DNA from: Pseudanabaena sp. FACHB-2040
GTDB lineage: Bacteria > Cyanobacteriota > Cyanobacteriia > Phormidesmidales > Phormidesmidaceae
Length of the DNA: 64,000 bases
Assembly (NCBI RefSeq): GCF_014696715.1
Contig: NZ_JACJQO010000010.1
Span: 62,001-126,000 of the forward strand
Reading direction: 5' to 3'
The notes beneath the pieces were generated by a model. That model did no database searches. It was not told where the DNA came from and saw only the letters and a program-made list of their open reading frames with translations. A program made the translations under genes and the position numbers. Shown piece after piece: positions 20,337 through 29,385 of the stretch. Each line of letters starts with the position of its first letter. The stretch's first letter is position 1.

Positions 20337-21449
20337 CTAAAGCAAGGCCTGAAGCTCAACCTGGACTTGCTGAAGCTGCAGGTACATCGCCCCCAGATTT
20401 TCTAGAGCGCGTCTCATGTCCGTGCCGTAGAGCAGGCTGCACTCCGAGTGTCCTAACATACTGCCCGGACGCCAGTAGAAAGGATGGATCATCCTGACCA
20501 CCCCTAGAAGGCTCGTCAGCAGGGTTGCGCGGGTAAGGGGCTGATCCGGGTTTAACCGATCCGTTCCCCCGGTCATGTCAAACCCATAGTAATGAATCAA
20601 CTGATGCAAGGCCAGGTAGAAGGCATCTTCTGGGCTTACGTCTACAGCCTGCTCTGCGGTGTAGGCCTGGGTCACTAACAGCAGGTTGTCTGTCTCCTTA
20701 TGCTGCCTGCGGGAGCGGTTCAGCGCCTCTAGCTGCTCTAGTTGCGATCGCACCTCAGCCACCTTGTCATATAGCTCATCAATCATCTTGAGCGCATTTT
20801 CACGGCTGTCGGCGTGACCCGTTAGCAGAAACGTTTGAGGGTCGGAATAGGGGGCCATCTCGGTAAAAAACTGCTCTAGGATGTCGGCCAGCTCCCCTTG
20901 GGTGACGGGGCGCTGGGCGTCAAAAGTACCGTCGGCCTCCCTCAAACCTAGGCTAAAGTACCTCTCTAGCTCGACCAGGGCCGCTTCGTAATCGGGGGTT
21001 GGTTGGGCGACCGCGATCGCGTCCAGGGTCTTGGAGGGTGTGCTGATGGGCAAAGGGGCCGAGGGCACGGGAGCTGTCAGTGCCTTGGAAGACTGCCCTG
21101 AGGTCTGGGCGCGGGTGATGGCCCGCACGGCATCGGTCGTCAGCCGATCCACTCGCCCTTCTAGGTAAGTGTAGTTTGTTGAAAAGATGTAGCAAAAGTC
21201 TTGTTCCTGCTGAATTGCCGCAAACACAATATCTACCTTATCCAGTACCTGGTTTAGATTTAGATGCTGAACTAGACCCACAACATACTCTCGCTGCAGC
21301 ACGACAGCATTGGGGTCAGGCAGGCTGCTGACGTCTGAGGATAGGGGCGGGGAGGTTGTAGACTGGGGGGCCGCCAGGGTGGGGGTAGCTACCAGCAGCA
21401 GGGGGAGGGCAGCAGCGGCAACTATCCGTAATCTGTTGAACGATGGCAT
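20337..21449 (-). CDS. Exported protein with SLH-like segments
   Basis: About 370 aa with a Sec signal peptide (MPSFNRLRIVAAAALPLLLVATPTLA). Two stretches resemble S-layer homology domains: DGTFDAQRPVTQGELADILEQFF near residue 200 (in two parts) and LNPDQPLTRATLLTSLL near 310. Between them is a predicted coiled-coil helix (KVAEVRSQLEQLEALNRSR). Such proteins bind peptidoglycan-linked polymers or, in cyanobacteria, contribute to porin-like assemblies, but the porin barrel is absent. The frame is open to 21752; the ATG at 21449 fits the signal peptide and avoids overlapping the divergent gene. Confidence 0.7.
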   Translation of the reverse strand: MPSFNRLRIVAAAALPLLLVATPTLAAPQSTTSPPLSSDVSSLPDPNAVVLQREYVVGLVQHLNLNQVLDKVDIVFAAIQQEQDFCYIFSTNYTYLEGRVDRLTTDAVRAITRAQTSGQSSKALTAPVPSAPLPISTPSKTLDAIAVAQPTPDYEAALVELERYFSLGLREADGTFDAQRPVTQGELADILEQFFTEMAPYSDPQTFLLTGHADSRENALKMIDELYDKVAEVRSQLEQLEALNRSRRQHKETDNLLLVTQAYTAEQAVDVSPEDAFYLALHQLIHYYGFDMTGGTDRLNPDQPLTRATLLTSLLGVVRMIHPFYWRPGSMLGHSECSLLYGTDMRRALENLGAMYLQLQQVQVELQALL

Positions 21450-21726
21450 GGGGTTCTCCCAAAACGTCACTGGTCTTGGAGGGCTGACAGCGGCAGGCAA
21501 CAGTCCTGAATGGGTAGGGCTTGGGTAAAGGCTGATTTTGCAACTTAACGAACCCTTCAGGGCTGACAGCTTGAGTTCCGCACAGGATTCATGTACAGCA
21601 ACAAAGTTAAGCCAACTCAGCCAATGACCCAAGAACCCGTAGGCCAGTAAAAAAACTGCTGCAAACTGCGATTTTTCTGCGTCAACAGCCCATAATTGAG
21701 GACGACGATTTGAAGGACGGTCACAC

Positions 21727-21981
21727 ATGCCCAGAACGCCCAGTGAATACATCGTTCACATGTTGTTTGACGGGGGCCATCGCGAAGAGGTGCGCTTTCA
21801 ATCCATTCAGGATTTTCAGAAGTGGTACAGCAGCGAACTCATGCCTAAGGCCAGCTCAGACGACCTGATCAGCGTGCCTCTACCCAAAGTCAATCCGGGT
21901 GAGTACATGGTGATTCGCCCCTCCCGAATAGTGGGTATTCGCGTGGAACCTGTCTTTAGCTCCAGCGTCGAACGCTATTAG
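21727..21981 (+). CDS. Conserved cyanobacterial protein of unknown function (84 aa)
   Basis: Small cytosolic protein. It starts MPRTPSEYIVHMLFDGGHRE and ends with GEYMVIRPSRIVGIRVEP, sequences that I recognise from many cyanobacterial genomes as an uncharacterised family. There are no membrane segments or metal-binding motifs. It is 16 nt upstream of mltA on the same strand and probably shares its transcript. Confidence 0.82.
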   Translation: MPRTPSEYIVHMLFDGGHREEVRFQSIQDFQKWYSSELMPKASSDDLISVPLPKVNPGEYMVIRPSRIVGIRVEPVFSSSVERY

Positions 21982-21997
21982 TCAACAGGTTTTCGAC

Positions 21998-23179
21998 GTG
22001 ACTCGACGGCTCCGCTTTTTTCTGCCAATCTTGATAGCCAGTTTTTTGGCTGTCGTTGGATTGGCAAGCTTGCCCCAACCCGGCAATCCTGCCCCTGTTC
22101 TTGTGCCCGTGTCGCCTAGCAGTTCGGCGGCTCTTGCTTCTTTGGGCTACGACGATGCTCTTTGGGGCAGTTCTGGAGACCGGGCTAACCTGATTCGGGC
22201 AATCGACTACAGCCTGCAATATCTGGCCACGCCTCAGGCAGCAACGGCCTATCAGCAGTATTCGGTGCCTGAATTTAGTCGCGATCGCACCCAGCGCAGT
22301 CTGCGGCGGCTGCGGCAGCTATTGTCTAGCAGCCCCACAGCCGAGGCCTTTCAGCAGGCCGTTTTGCGAGAATTTACCCTCTATCAGTCAGTGGGCCGAG
22401 ACGGTCAAGGCACGGTTGATTTTACGGGCTACTTTGAGCCGATCTACTCAGCTAGCCGCACTCCCAGCGCTGAATATCGCTATCCTCTCTACCGTCGACC
22501 GGCCAATTTAGAACGCTGGGCCATGCCCCACCCGACCCGGCTAGCGCTAGAGGGCGCAGACGGTTTGCAGGGCGGCCAAGGGCAACTGCGGGGCCTAGAG
22601 CTAGTCTGGCTGCGAGATCGGCTAGAAGCCTTTTTGGTGCAGGTTCAGGGGTCGGCCAAGCTGGCGTTACCCGACGGTCAGCTGATGTCTGTTGGCTATG
22701 CAGGCCGCACCGAGCATCCCTACCGCAGCATCGGTCGAGCTTTGGTAGACGACGGCATTCTAGAGGCAGAAGGGCTGACGCTACCTGCCGTGATCGACTA
22801 TTTCCGGCAGCACCCTGAGGCTTTAAACACCTACATTCCACAAAATCAGCGGTTTATCTTCTTTCAAGAAACCGCTGGCGGGGCTCCTAACGGCAGCCTG
22901 AACGTGCCTGTCACCGCCGGACGCTCCATCGCTACCGACAAATCGCTCATGCCCCCCGGTGCCCCCGCCCTAATCTCTGTAGCGTTGCCTCAGCAGAATT
23001 GCCAGGGTGAATGGAGCCCGCGCCCAGTAAATCGCTTTGTTCTAGATCAAGATACTGGAGGAGCCATTCAAGGCCCCGGACGGGTAGATTTGTTTATCGG
23101 CACCGGCCCCGAAGCCGGGGCCCAAGCTGGTCTGATCAACACCCCAGGGCAGCTTTACTACCTGCTGCTACGCCAATAG
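21998..23179 (+). CDS. mltA: Membrane-bound lytic murein transglycosylase A
   Basis: Peptidoglycan lytic transglycosylase. The product is 393 aa and starts with GTG at 21998. An N-terminal hydrophobic segment (FFLPILIASFLAVVGLA) serves as a signal or anchor; no lipobox Cys is seen. The MltA domain shows VDFTGYFEPIYSASRTPS and SVGYAGRTEHPYRSIGRAL, and the C-terminal 3D domain shows FVLDQDTGGAIQGPGRVDLF with its conserved Asp residues. It acts at the inner face of the cell wall in cell-wall turnover. Confidence 0.93.
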   Translation: MTRRLRFFLPILIASFLAVVGLASLPQPGNPAPVLVPVSPSSSAALASLGYDDALWGSSGDRANLIRAIDYSLQYLATPQAATAYQQYSVPEFSRDRTQRSLRRLRQLLSSSPTAEAFQQAVLREFTLYQSVGRDGQGTVDFTGYFEPIYSASRTPSAEYRYPLYRRPANLERWAMPHPTRLALEGADGLQGGQGQLRGLELVWLRDRLEAFLVQVQGSAKLALPDGQLMSVGYAGRTEHPYRSIGRALVDDGILEAEGLTLPAVIDYFRQHPEALNTYIPQNQRFIFFQETAGGAPNGSLNVPVTAGRSIATDKSLMPPGAPALISVALPQQNCQGEWSPRPVNRFVLDQDTGGAIQGPGRVDLFIGTGPEAGAQAGLINTPGQLYYLLLRQ

Positions 23180-23284
23180 CCCAGCCGGTACTGGAAGATG
23201 GGAACGGGCTTGAAACCCTCTGATTGTCCTGCTTTTGACGACTTTTGAGCTTCGTAGCCGGTACTGTGCCAATATCCAGCCGGT

Positions 23285-23366
23285 AGGATGGGCAAAGCAA
23301 AGCGTGCCCATCAAAGCCGATACTTTTGAGTTTCGTAGGCAAAGCAAAGCGTGCTTATCAAAGCTG
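23285..23366. repeat. Intergenic direct and inverted repeat
   Basis: Two near-identical copies of GGCAAAGCAAAGCGTGC..ATCAAAGC (about 27 nt, two base differences), the first flanked by GATGGGCA and TGCCCATC, which pair into a hairpin. Similar sequences are common in cyanobacterial intergenic DNA. The same gap also holds two copies of CCGGTA. Confidence 0.7.
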
Positions 23367-24002
23367 CCCTGTCACCAGCGACAGCGTGTTGTTCTCCACC
23401 AGAATATAAACCCCCAAACAAATCAGCACCAGCGGCACAATGCGGTGGCTGTAGCGATCCATTACACGACCGACTGTTGGGTGGCGAGAGATATAAAGCG
23501 CGACGTAGCACTCAATCGCAGGCAGCACAGCATAGGTGGCTAACACGACTACAAGCTGGGCCAAGTTGATGCTGGCAAACAAGGGAATATACACCCCAAA
23601 GTTATCGCCGCCATTGGCAAAGGTGACTGCTGCGACGGTGTAGGTATGGCGGCTCCACAGGGCCGATAGCCAAGATCTTTTCGGTGGGTCTGGGTTAACG
23701 ACTTTGGCCTCAGGGGCCTCATTATCGTCTTCGGGGTTAAAGATTTGATTGAGTGCGATCGCAATTGGCAGTAGGCCCAGCAACCCTATCCACGCCTGGG
23801 GAATCCACAGACTGCCCACAAATCCAACTAGGCTAATTAACACAATACCGGCAAAGCCGAGGTACTGGCCTAGCACCACATGCCGTCGCCGAAACACTGC
23901 GTTGGTCTGCGAAAAAAACAGCGTCAGTAAAACCAGGTCATCAATATTTGTAACTACAAAGGTGATGATTCCAGTCACGATAGCGGCCAAAACCCAGGGC
24001 AT
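23358..24002 (-). CDS. CadD-family cadmium resistance transporter
   Basis: About 214 aa with five to six transmembrane segments. The family pattern TGIITFVVTNIDDLVLLTLFF near residue 10 (shown in part as TGIITFVVTNIDD) and the second half FANGGDNFGVYIPLF, with paired Asp/Asn residues in membrane helices, match CadD/CadR-associated transporters that export or sequester cadmium-like cations. The open frame begins at 24077, but the ATG at 24002 puts the first helix at the N-terminus as in the family. The substrate is inferred from the family only. Confidence 0.85.
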   Translation of the reverse strand: MPWVLAAIVTGIITFVVTNIDDLVLLTLFFSQTNAVFRRRHVVLGQYLGFAGIVLISLVGFVGSLWIPQAWIGLLGLLPIAIALNQIFNPEDDNEAPEAKVVNPDPPKRSWLSALWSRHTYTVAAVTFANGGDNFGVYIPLFASINLAQLVVVLATYAVLPAIECYVALYISRHPTVGRVMDRYSHRIVPLVLICLGVYILVENNTLSLVTGQL

Positions 24003-24300
24003 TTTCAACCTGCTTAGTAAGAGGATGGTTCTATTAAAACTAGCGAAGAGACTAGCCCGGTAATAATAAACCCCCACAGCACTGAATTGGCGTGTGCCTA
24101 AGCAGCAGTGATATCCTAGACAGGATGTGTTGCAGTTGCGCCCCTGTCTGCTACCCCAGATAGTATCGCGCTACTGTAGGGGCATGACCCCGTTGCGGTT
24201 GCCCTATGTTTTAAGGCTGTATTGATGTCTTGGCACTACCTAGCCCGGTTATGGTTGATTTGCTCTAGAGGAGCCTGAGGCTGTTCCTGCCCCTACGCCT
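24003..24300. other. Divergent intergenic gap with inverted repeat
   Basis: Between the CadD-like gene and the CPA1 antiporter. Perfect 9-nt arms GTAGGGGCA (24176-24184) and TGCCCCTAC (24288-24296) flank about 100 nt; the arm sequence is common in cyanobacterial dispersed repeats. No gene was seen. Confidence 0.5.
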
Positions 24301-26346
24301 ATGGATGCTCCCTTTGAATTAACCCTGCAAATAGTGCTGACCGTGCTAGCGGGCATTACGGCTCAGGTTATTGCTGAATTCTTTAGAGTCCCCAGCATTA
24401 TTTTTCTGTTGCTGCTGGGCATTGGCATTGGCCCAGACGGCTTGGGCTTGATTCATCCCCAGTCTTTGGGGGTCGGGCTGGAGGTGATGGTTTCTCTCTG
24501 CGTTGCCCTGATTTTATTTGAGGGAGGGCTAAGCCTAGAGCTAAAGGAACTGGGCCAAGTTTCTACCAGCCTGCAAAACCTCGTCACGTTTGGCATCTTT
24601 GTCACCTTAGTGGGTGGCGGCATGGCTGCTCACTGGCTGGGTGAATTTCCCTGGCCGCTCGCTTTTCTTTACGCGTCGCTGGTGGTGGTTACTGGGCCTA
24701 CGGTGATCAACCCGCTGCTACGCCAGGTAAAAGTAGACCGCAAAGTGGCCACTCTGCTAGAGGGCGAGGGCGTCTTGATTGATCCGGTAGGGGCGATCTT
24801 GGCGGTTGTTGTCTTGAACATTATCCTCAGTGGCGATGCTGATCCAGTAACTGTCGTGAGCGGCCTGAGTCTGCGCTTGGGTATCGGGGCCTTGATTGGC
24901 GGTATTGGCGGGGCTGCGATTGGCATATTTCTCAAACAAGCCAAGTTTCTGTCAGAGGACCTGCGTAATTTGGTAGTGCTGGCGGGGCTATGGAGTCTGT
25001 TTGGCCTGGCCCAGTCGATTCGAGGTGAGTCGGGGCTGATGGCAACCGTTGTGGCCGGTATGGTGGTGCGGGTGCTGTCTGTGCCCGATGAGCGGCTGCT
25101 GCGTCGGTTTAAGGGGCAGCTCACGGTGCTAGCGGTTTCGGTGCTGTTTATTTTGCTGGCGGCAGACCTATCGATTGCCAGTGTGTTTGCCCTGGGGCAG
25201 GGGGCGGTGTTTACCGTTCTGGTTTTGATGTTTGCAGTGCGGCCCCTGAATATTTGGTTGTGCACTCAGCAGAGCGACCTCAACTGGCGACAAAAGTTCT
25301 TCCTGAGCTGGATTGGTCCACGAGGCATTGTTTCAGCCTCGGTTGCTTCTCTATTCTCAATTTCGCTCACGGAGCAGGGCATTAGCGGTGGCGATGCGAT
25401 TAAGGCCCTAGTCTTTCTAACCATCATTATGACGGTGATGATTCAGGGCTTAACGGCGGGTCGGCTGGCCCGGCTGCTACATATCACGTCTGACCAGCTG
25501 ACGGGAGCGGTAATCGTTGGCTGCAGCCCCTTAAGCTGCCTGATTGCCCGGCTGCTGAAGGAACAGGGCGAAGCTGTCATTCTGCTTGATACCAATGAAG
25601 CATCCTGCCAGGAGGCCGAAAAGGAGGGCCTGAAGGTGGTCGTCAGCAGCGCCCTAGAGGCCGATGTGCTGGAAAGTGTAGGTATGGCAACCGTAGGCAC
25701 TCTACTGGCTATGACCAGCAATGGTGAGGTCAATGCGGTCATTGCTCAACGGGCGCTGGAGGAGTTTCAGCCGCCTAGGGTGCTGGTCGTTATGCCGACG
25801 GAAAAGCCGGCTAACGATCAGTCCAGTTCCTCGCGGGTACAGTCTGCTCTGGCTTCTTCCCTCTCGCTCAAAACCTGGAACACTTACCTCACAGATGGAG
25901 CAGTGCGGCTAGGGGAAACCTGCATTCAAAGTGTGTCTCCGGAGGCTCAGAGGGCACATCTCAAGGGGCTCATTCAAAACGGCTCACTGGTGCCCCTGCT
26001 GGTGCAGCGGGAAGAAAAGCTGCAGGTCGCCCTAGCCGAAGAGGAGTGGCGGGTGAGCGATCGCATTATCTACCTCTTCCACGACCCCAAGCCCAAACTG
26101 CTCAAGCGGCTCTCTGGTGGCACCCAACCTGCCCGTCTAACGCTCGAATCGGTGCCTGAAATTGAGGAGTTTCCTCTGCCTGAGCCTGAGTTACCTGAAC
26201 CTAAGCTGCCTGAACCTGAGTTGCCTTCGACTGAAGCCGATGCAGCGGATCCAGCTCTTAACGGGGCTGCGGCGGCAGACACGTCCCAAAGCCGCAATCA
26301 GCCCCCGGCTGCCAAAACGGCACCAGGCCCAGCAACTCCCCCTTGA
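24301..26346 (+). CDS. CPA1-type Na+/H+ antiporter with NAD-binding domain
   Basis: A 681-aa cation:proton antiporter with about 12 membrane helices up to residue 385. The ion-site region GEGVLIDPVGAILAVVV contains the conserved Asp-Pro; TGPTVINPLLRQ and SWIGPRGIVSASVASL are typical of the NhaP-like group. Next comes a TrkA-N/RCK-like domain (about 400-510, AVIVGCSPLSCLIARLL), where the nucleotide loop departs from GxGxxG. The last 60 residues are Pro/Glu-rich with PEPELPEPKLPEPELP. It probably exports Na+ or K+ from the cytoplasm in exchange for protons. Confidence 0.88.
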   Translation: MDAPFELTLQIVLTVLAGITAQVIAEFFRVPSIIFLLLLGIGIGPDGLGLIHPQSLGVGLEVMVSLCVALILFEGGLSLELKELGQVSTSLQNLVTFGIFVTLVGGGMAAHWLGEFPWPLAFLYASLVVVTGPTVINPLLRQVKVDRKVATLLEGEGVLIDPVGAILAVVVLNIILSGDADPVTVVSGLSLRLGIGALIGGIGGAAIGIFLKQAKFLSEDLRNLVVLAGLWSLFGLAQSIRGESGLMATVVAGMVVRVLSVPDERLLRRFKGQLTVLAVSVLFILLAADLSIASVFALGQGAVFTVLVLMFAVRPLNIWLCTQQSDLNWRQKFFLSWIGPRGIVSASVASLFSISLTEQGISGGDAIKALVFLTIIMTVMIQGLTAGRLARLLHITSDQLTGAVIVGCSPLSCLIARLLKEQGEAVILLDTNEASCQEAEKEGLKVVVSSALEADVLESVGMATVGTLLAMTSNGEVNAVIAQRALEEFQPPRVLVVMPTEKPANDQSSSSRVQSALASSLSLKTWNTYLTDGAVRLGETCIQSVSPEAQRAHLKGLIQNGSLVPLLVQREEKLQVALAEEEWRVSDRIIYLFHDPKPKLLKRLSGGTQPARLTLESVPEIEEFPLPEPELPEPKLPEPELPSTEADAADPALNGAAAADTSQSRNQPPAAKTAPGPATPP

Positions 26347-26354
26347 TCAGCCTT

Positions 26355-27674
26355 CTAGACTGGGGCTGTGGACTGTGGGCTGGGAGCCTTTTTAAGCTGG
26401 GGGGGATGCTGCCCATACCACTGGCTAAGGGCACTGCGGTGGACCTCTTGCCAGGGCACTTGATGCTGACGGGCCAGCTGAGCGCAGTCTTCAAATTCGG
26501 GATGGACGTTCATGAGCTGCCGGGTTTCTGGGTGGTAGGCCAGCTTGAGCTGCACCGGCCCATAGGGGGTGTCGATGGGGGTCAACGTTCGCGTTAGGGC
26601 GTGCCGCCACTGCAGCTGCCGCCGAATTCCCAGGGTAGTAGTTTCTTCAAACAAAACCTGTTCGCAGGCTGAGGTCTGGTTGGGCTGACAAATGACGGTT
26701 AGCAGTACTCCAGGGCGAGACTTTTTCATGCCCACAGCCTGAGTAAACACATCTAGCGCGCCGACGTTCCAAAGGCGCTCATAGAGGTAGCCAATGGCTT
26801 GAGGGCTGAGGTCATCGACCTGAGTTTCTAAGACGGTGACGGGTTCTAGATGGGGCGGGGTGGATGGGTGGATGGGTGGATGAGAGTGGGTGTGAGCTTT
26901 CGAAGATAGAGTGATCAGCCCGTCAGGGGCCTGGCCAATCCAGAGCCGCAGCAGGTTGGGAATGGGCAGATCGTGGCCGCCTGCTCCCAAGCCAACTTGC
27001 TGCAGGGTCATGGCGGGAGGGGGGCCAAAGTGGTCGGCGAGGGTGGTTGCGATCGCAGCCCCTGTTGGTGTCACTAGCTCTTTTTGCAGCCCGTTGCTGT
27101 AGATCGGCACCTGCCCCATCTGCAACAGTTTGAGCACGGCGGGGGCCGGTACTGGCAGCCAGCCGTGGGCTGCCCGCACTAGCCCGCCGCCCGTAGGCAG
27201 CGCTGAACAGCTCAGCCTATCTACCTGCAGCCAGTCCAGCCCCAAACAGGTGCCGACAATATCGACAATGGCATCGACCGCTCCAACCTCATGAAAATGG
27301 ACTGCTTCAGGGGCAATGCCATGTACTGCGCCCTCGGCCTCGGCTAGGCGGCGAAAAATGGCTAGGCTCCACTCGGTCGCTTTAGGGGACAGCTGCGCTT
27401 TTGAGATCAGCTGTTCAATATCCCCCAGATGGCGGGAGTGGGCAGAGGGCGCTGTGAGATCGACCTTAACTCGCGTGGCGGCTTGTCCCTGGCGCAAAAC
27501 GTTCTCCGCCCACAGCTCAAATTCCCCGGTCAGGCCCAGCCGGTTGAGCTGCTCAGTTAAGTAGTCTAGCGGCACCCCAGCATCCACCAGTGCCCCCAGG
27601 CACATATCTCCAGCGATGCCGGTAGGGCAGTCCAGATAGGCAATTTTTTTAGCAAGTTGGGTCGACTCAGACAT
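26355..27674 (-). CDS. larC: LarC nickel insertion protein
   Basis: CTP-dependent cyclometallase inserting nickel in the last step of pincer-cofactor synthesis (the lactate racemase cofactor). The product is 439 aa. It begins with AYLDCPTGIAGDMCLGALVD, has AVHFHEVGAVDAIVDIVG, and continues after a linker with VLETQVDDLSPQAIGYLYE, the start of the C-terminal (LarC2-like) half. In Lactiplantibacillus plantarum the two halves are joined by programmed frameshifting; here they are one frame. The linker (about residues 260-275) is His/Pro-rich (HTHSHPPIHPSTPPH) and encoded over a tandem 8-bp repeat. No larB, larE or larA is adjacent. Confidence 0.93.
   Translation of the reverse strand: MSESTQLAKKIAYLDCPTGIAGDMCLGALVDAGVPLDYLTEQLNRLGLTGEFELWAENVLRQGQAATRVKVDLTAPSAHSRHLGDIEQLISKAQLSPKATEWSLAIFRRLAEAEGAVHGIAPEAVHFHEVGAVDAIVDIVGTCLGLDWLQVDRLSCSALPTGGGLVRAAHGWLPVPAPAVLKLLQMGQVPIYSNGLQKELVTPTGAAIATTLADHFGPPPAMTLQQVGLGAGGHDLPIPNLLRLWIGQAPDGLITLSSKAHTHSHPPIHPSTPPHLEPVTVLETQVDDLSPQAIGYLYERLWNVGALDVFTQAVGMKKSRPGVLLTVICQPNQTSACEQVLFEETTTLGIRRQLQWRHALTRTLTPIDTPYGPVQLKLAYHPETRQLMNVHPEFEDCAQLARQHQVPWQEVHRSALSQWYGQHPPQLKKAPSPQSTAPV
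26858..26881. repeat. Tandem 8-bp repeat in larC
   Basis: Three exact copies of GGGTGGAT in a row. It encodes part of the His/Pro-rich linker of LarC. Because the unit is not a multiple of three, gain or loss of one copy would shift the reading frame. Confidence 0.9.
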
Positions 27675-28082
27675 ATCTCTAAACCTAGATCCTTGAATAT
27701 CTGGCCCCTCCGATGGTACTCAAAGCGAAGGGCGATCAGACGGTCTGTAGCTGTGGTAGCAGGATCAGCACACAGTAGACCTTACTTGAGTTGGGCTGGA
27801 GGATTTATGTGCGATCGCACCCCTCTCCCTGGGCACTCTTCTATCTGACATGTAGATGCACCCTAATGGATTTGCTCCCCTGATTTGAATTGGGGGAGTA
27901 TTTTTTTTGCAAACTTGTTCTGCAAAAAAGGCTGGGTAGTTCTTGCAAAACTACTTTTGGCCGATACAGAGAATTTTCTAAAGGAGTATCGTTTTCATAA
28001 TAAATTCGTCAGGGCTGCCCGATCCCGCCGATTATGAACTGGCATGTCTACCGATATAGCCGGACGCACACTAGAGTAAAGT
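27675..28082. other. Divergent intergenic region larC / Sua5
   Basis: About 400 nt between two divergent starts. It has one HIP1 site, AT-rich tracts near 27900 and a small inverted repeat GTAGTT..AACTAC (27938-27951). No gene or RNA was recognised; promoters for both genes must lie here. Confidence 0.45.
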
Positions 28083-28739
28083 ATGGCAACGGTCTACAAA
28101 ATTCACCCTGAAACTCCCCAAACTCGGAAAATCTCCGCCATCCGAGATGCTTTGCAGCAGGGGGCCGTGATGCTTTACCCCACCGATACGGTCTATGCCA
28201 TTGGCTGCGATCTCAATGTCAAAGGGGCTGTGCAGCGCGTGCGGCAGCTCAAGCAGCTAGCCAATGAAAAACCCCTGACGTTCCTGTGCTCTTCCCTGTC
28301 CAACATTGCTGACTATGCCGTTGTTGATGACAATGCCTACCGCATCATCAAGCGGCTAATTCCGGGGTCTTATACTTTTCTGCTGCCTGCTACCAAAGAG
28401 GTGCCGCGCCTGGTTATGAGCCCCAAGCGTCGCACTACCGGCATCCGCGTGCCCGATCATGCTATTTGCCAGGCGCTGCTGGAGGAACTGGGCCATCCAA
28501 TTATCTCCACCTCATCGCTGTCGGTGGCGCAGCCGTCGGGTCAGCCCGATCTAGCGACCCTCTCCAAAGCCCTGCTGTTTGACCGCCTGGAAAACCAGGT
28601 AGACATTATTATCGACGACAGTGAGGATCTGACCTACGAAGTCTCTAGCATTCTTGACTTTACAGAAGGAGAACCCACGCTAATCCGGCGTGGGCTAGGC
28701 TGGGAAAAGGCGCTTTCCTGGGTGCCTGAGCGGGTCTAA
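28083..28739 (+). CDS. Sua5/YciO/YrdC family protein (threonylcarbamoyl-AMP synthase-like)
   Basis: A 218-aa protein of the YrdC fold. The motifs AVMLYPTDTVYAIGCD, KPLTFLCSSLSNIADY and TTGIRVPDH are those of the family. Members make threonylcarbamoyl-AMP for the t6A modification of tRNA; this shape (no C-terminal Sua5 domain) is closest to the YciO/short Sua5 subgroup, so it may be the paralogue rather than the essential tsaC. ATG at 28083, gene alone on its strand. Confidence 0.88.
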   Translation: MATVYKIHPETPQTRKISAIRDALQQGAVMLYPTDTVYAIGCDLNVKGAVQRVRQLKQLANEKPLTFLCSSLSNIADYAVVDDNAYRIIKRLIPGSYTFLLPATKEVPRLVMSPKRRTTGIRVPDHAICQALLEELGHPIISTSSLSVAQPSGQPDLATLSKALLFDRLENQVDIIIDDSEDLTYEVSSILDFTEGEPTLIRRGLGWEKALSWVPERV

Positions 28740-28854
28740 AGCAGCCCGAATGAAAGCTAAGCCAATACTCTCGCCCATACATTCCCCCTAGGGCAGGGTG
28801 GGTCGGTGCTTGGGTCAACCCACCTCTAGCCCCTCATAGGAAGGCAATACTCAC

Positions 28855-29385
28855 CTAATGGCCGTCCCAGGTTACCCAGCGGTGAAAGGTTCCCGTTTCA
28901 CAGTCACGGTCAAAAGACCGCAGCAGGTTTAGGTTGGCCCCCTCTAGATCCACCCCAGTGATATCTGTACCGTCCATACAGGCGCTGGCCAGGTTGGCCC
29001 GCCGCAGCGTCGCTCCGCTGAGAGCAACCTGCTTGAGATTAGCTCCCCGCAAGTCAGCGTCTTCTAAATCTGCAGTTCTAAGATCTGCCTGACCCAAGTC
29101 GGTACCGACCAGGCTGGCCCGCCGCAAGTCCGCCCCAATCAGGTTAACGCTGGTCAGGTTGGCCCCGCTCAGATCAGTGCCCTTGAGGTCAGCATTGGTC
29201 AGGTTGGCTCCAGTAAGATTGGCTCGGCTCAGATCGGCCCGGCTCAAATCTGCATGGCTCAAATCTGCATGGCTCAGGTCAATGCCGCTCAGACTTGCTC
29301 CGCTCAGATTGACCCGATTTAGATGAATTCCTGAAAAGTCGCGGTAGCCCTGGTTGTATTCGTGCAGCAACTCTTGAATGTTCAT
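28855..29385 (-). CDS. Pentapeptide repeat protein
   Basis: About 176 aa dominated by 20-odd A(D/N)LxX pentapeptides (ADLSHADLSHADLSRADLSR and similar), which fold in a right-handed quadrilateral beta-helix. The N-terminus MNIQELLHEYNQGYRDFSG is a small cap common in cyanobacterial members; the ATG at 29385 is chosen for that reason over the one at 29403. The C-terminal end SFDRDCETGTFHRWVTWDG leaves the repeat. No function is assigned; such proteins are abundant in cyanobacteria. Confidence 0.9.
   Translation of the reverse strand: MNIQELLHEYNQGYRDFSGIHLNRVNLSGASLSGIDLSHADLSHADLSRADLSRANLTGANLTNADLKGTDLSGANLTSVNLIGADLRRASLVGTDLGQADLRTADLEDADLRGANLKQVALSGATLRRANLASACMDGTDITGVDLEGANLNLLRSFDRDCETGTFHRWVTWDGH

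Noticed and set aside
24669-25265. A 198-aa Ser/Thr/Arg-rich frame antisense to the antiporter gene.
   Set aside because: Composition is that of a mirrored hydrophobic coding region; no domain or start signal.
28890-29340. Periodic direct repeats resembling a CRISPR array.
   Set aside because: They are 15-nt coding periods of the pentapeptide repeat protein, not identical repeats with unique spacers.
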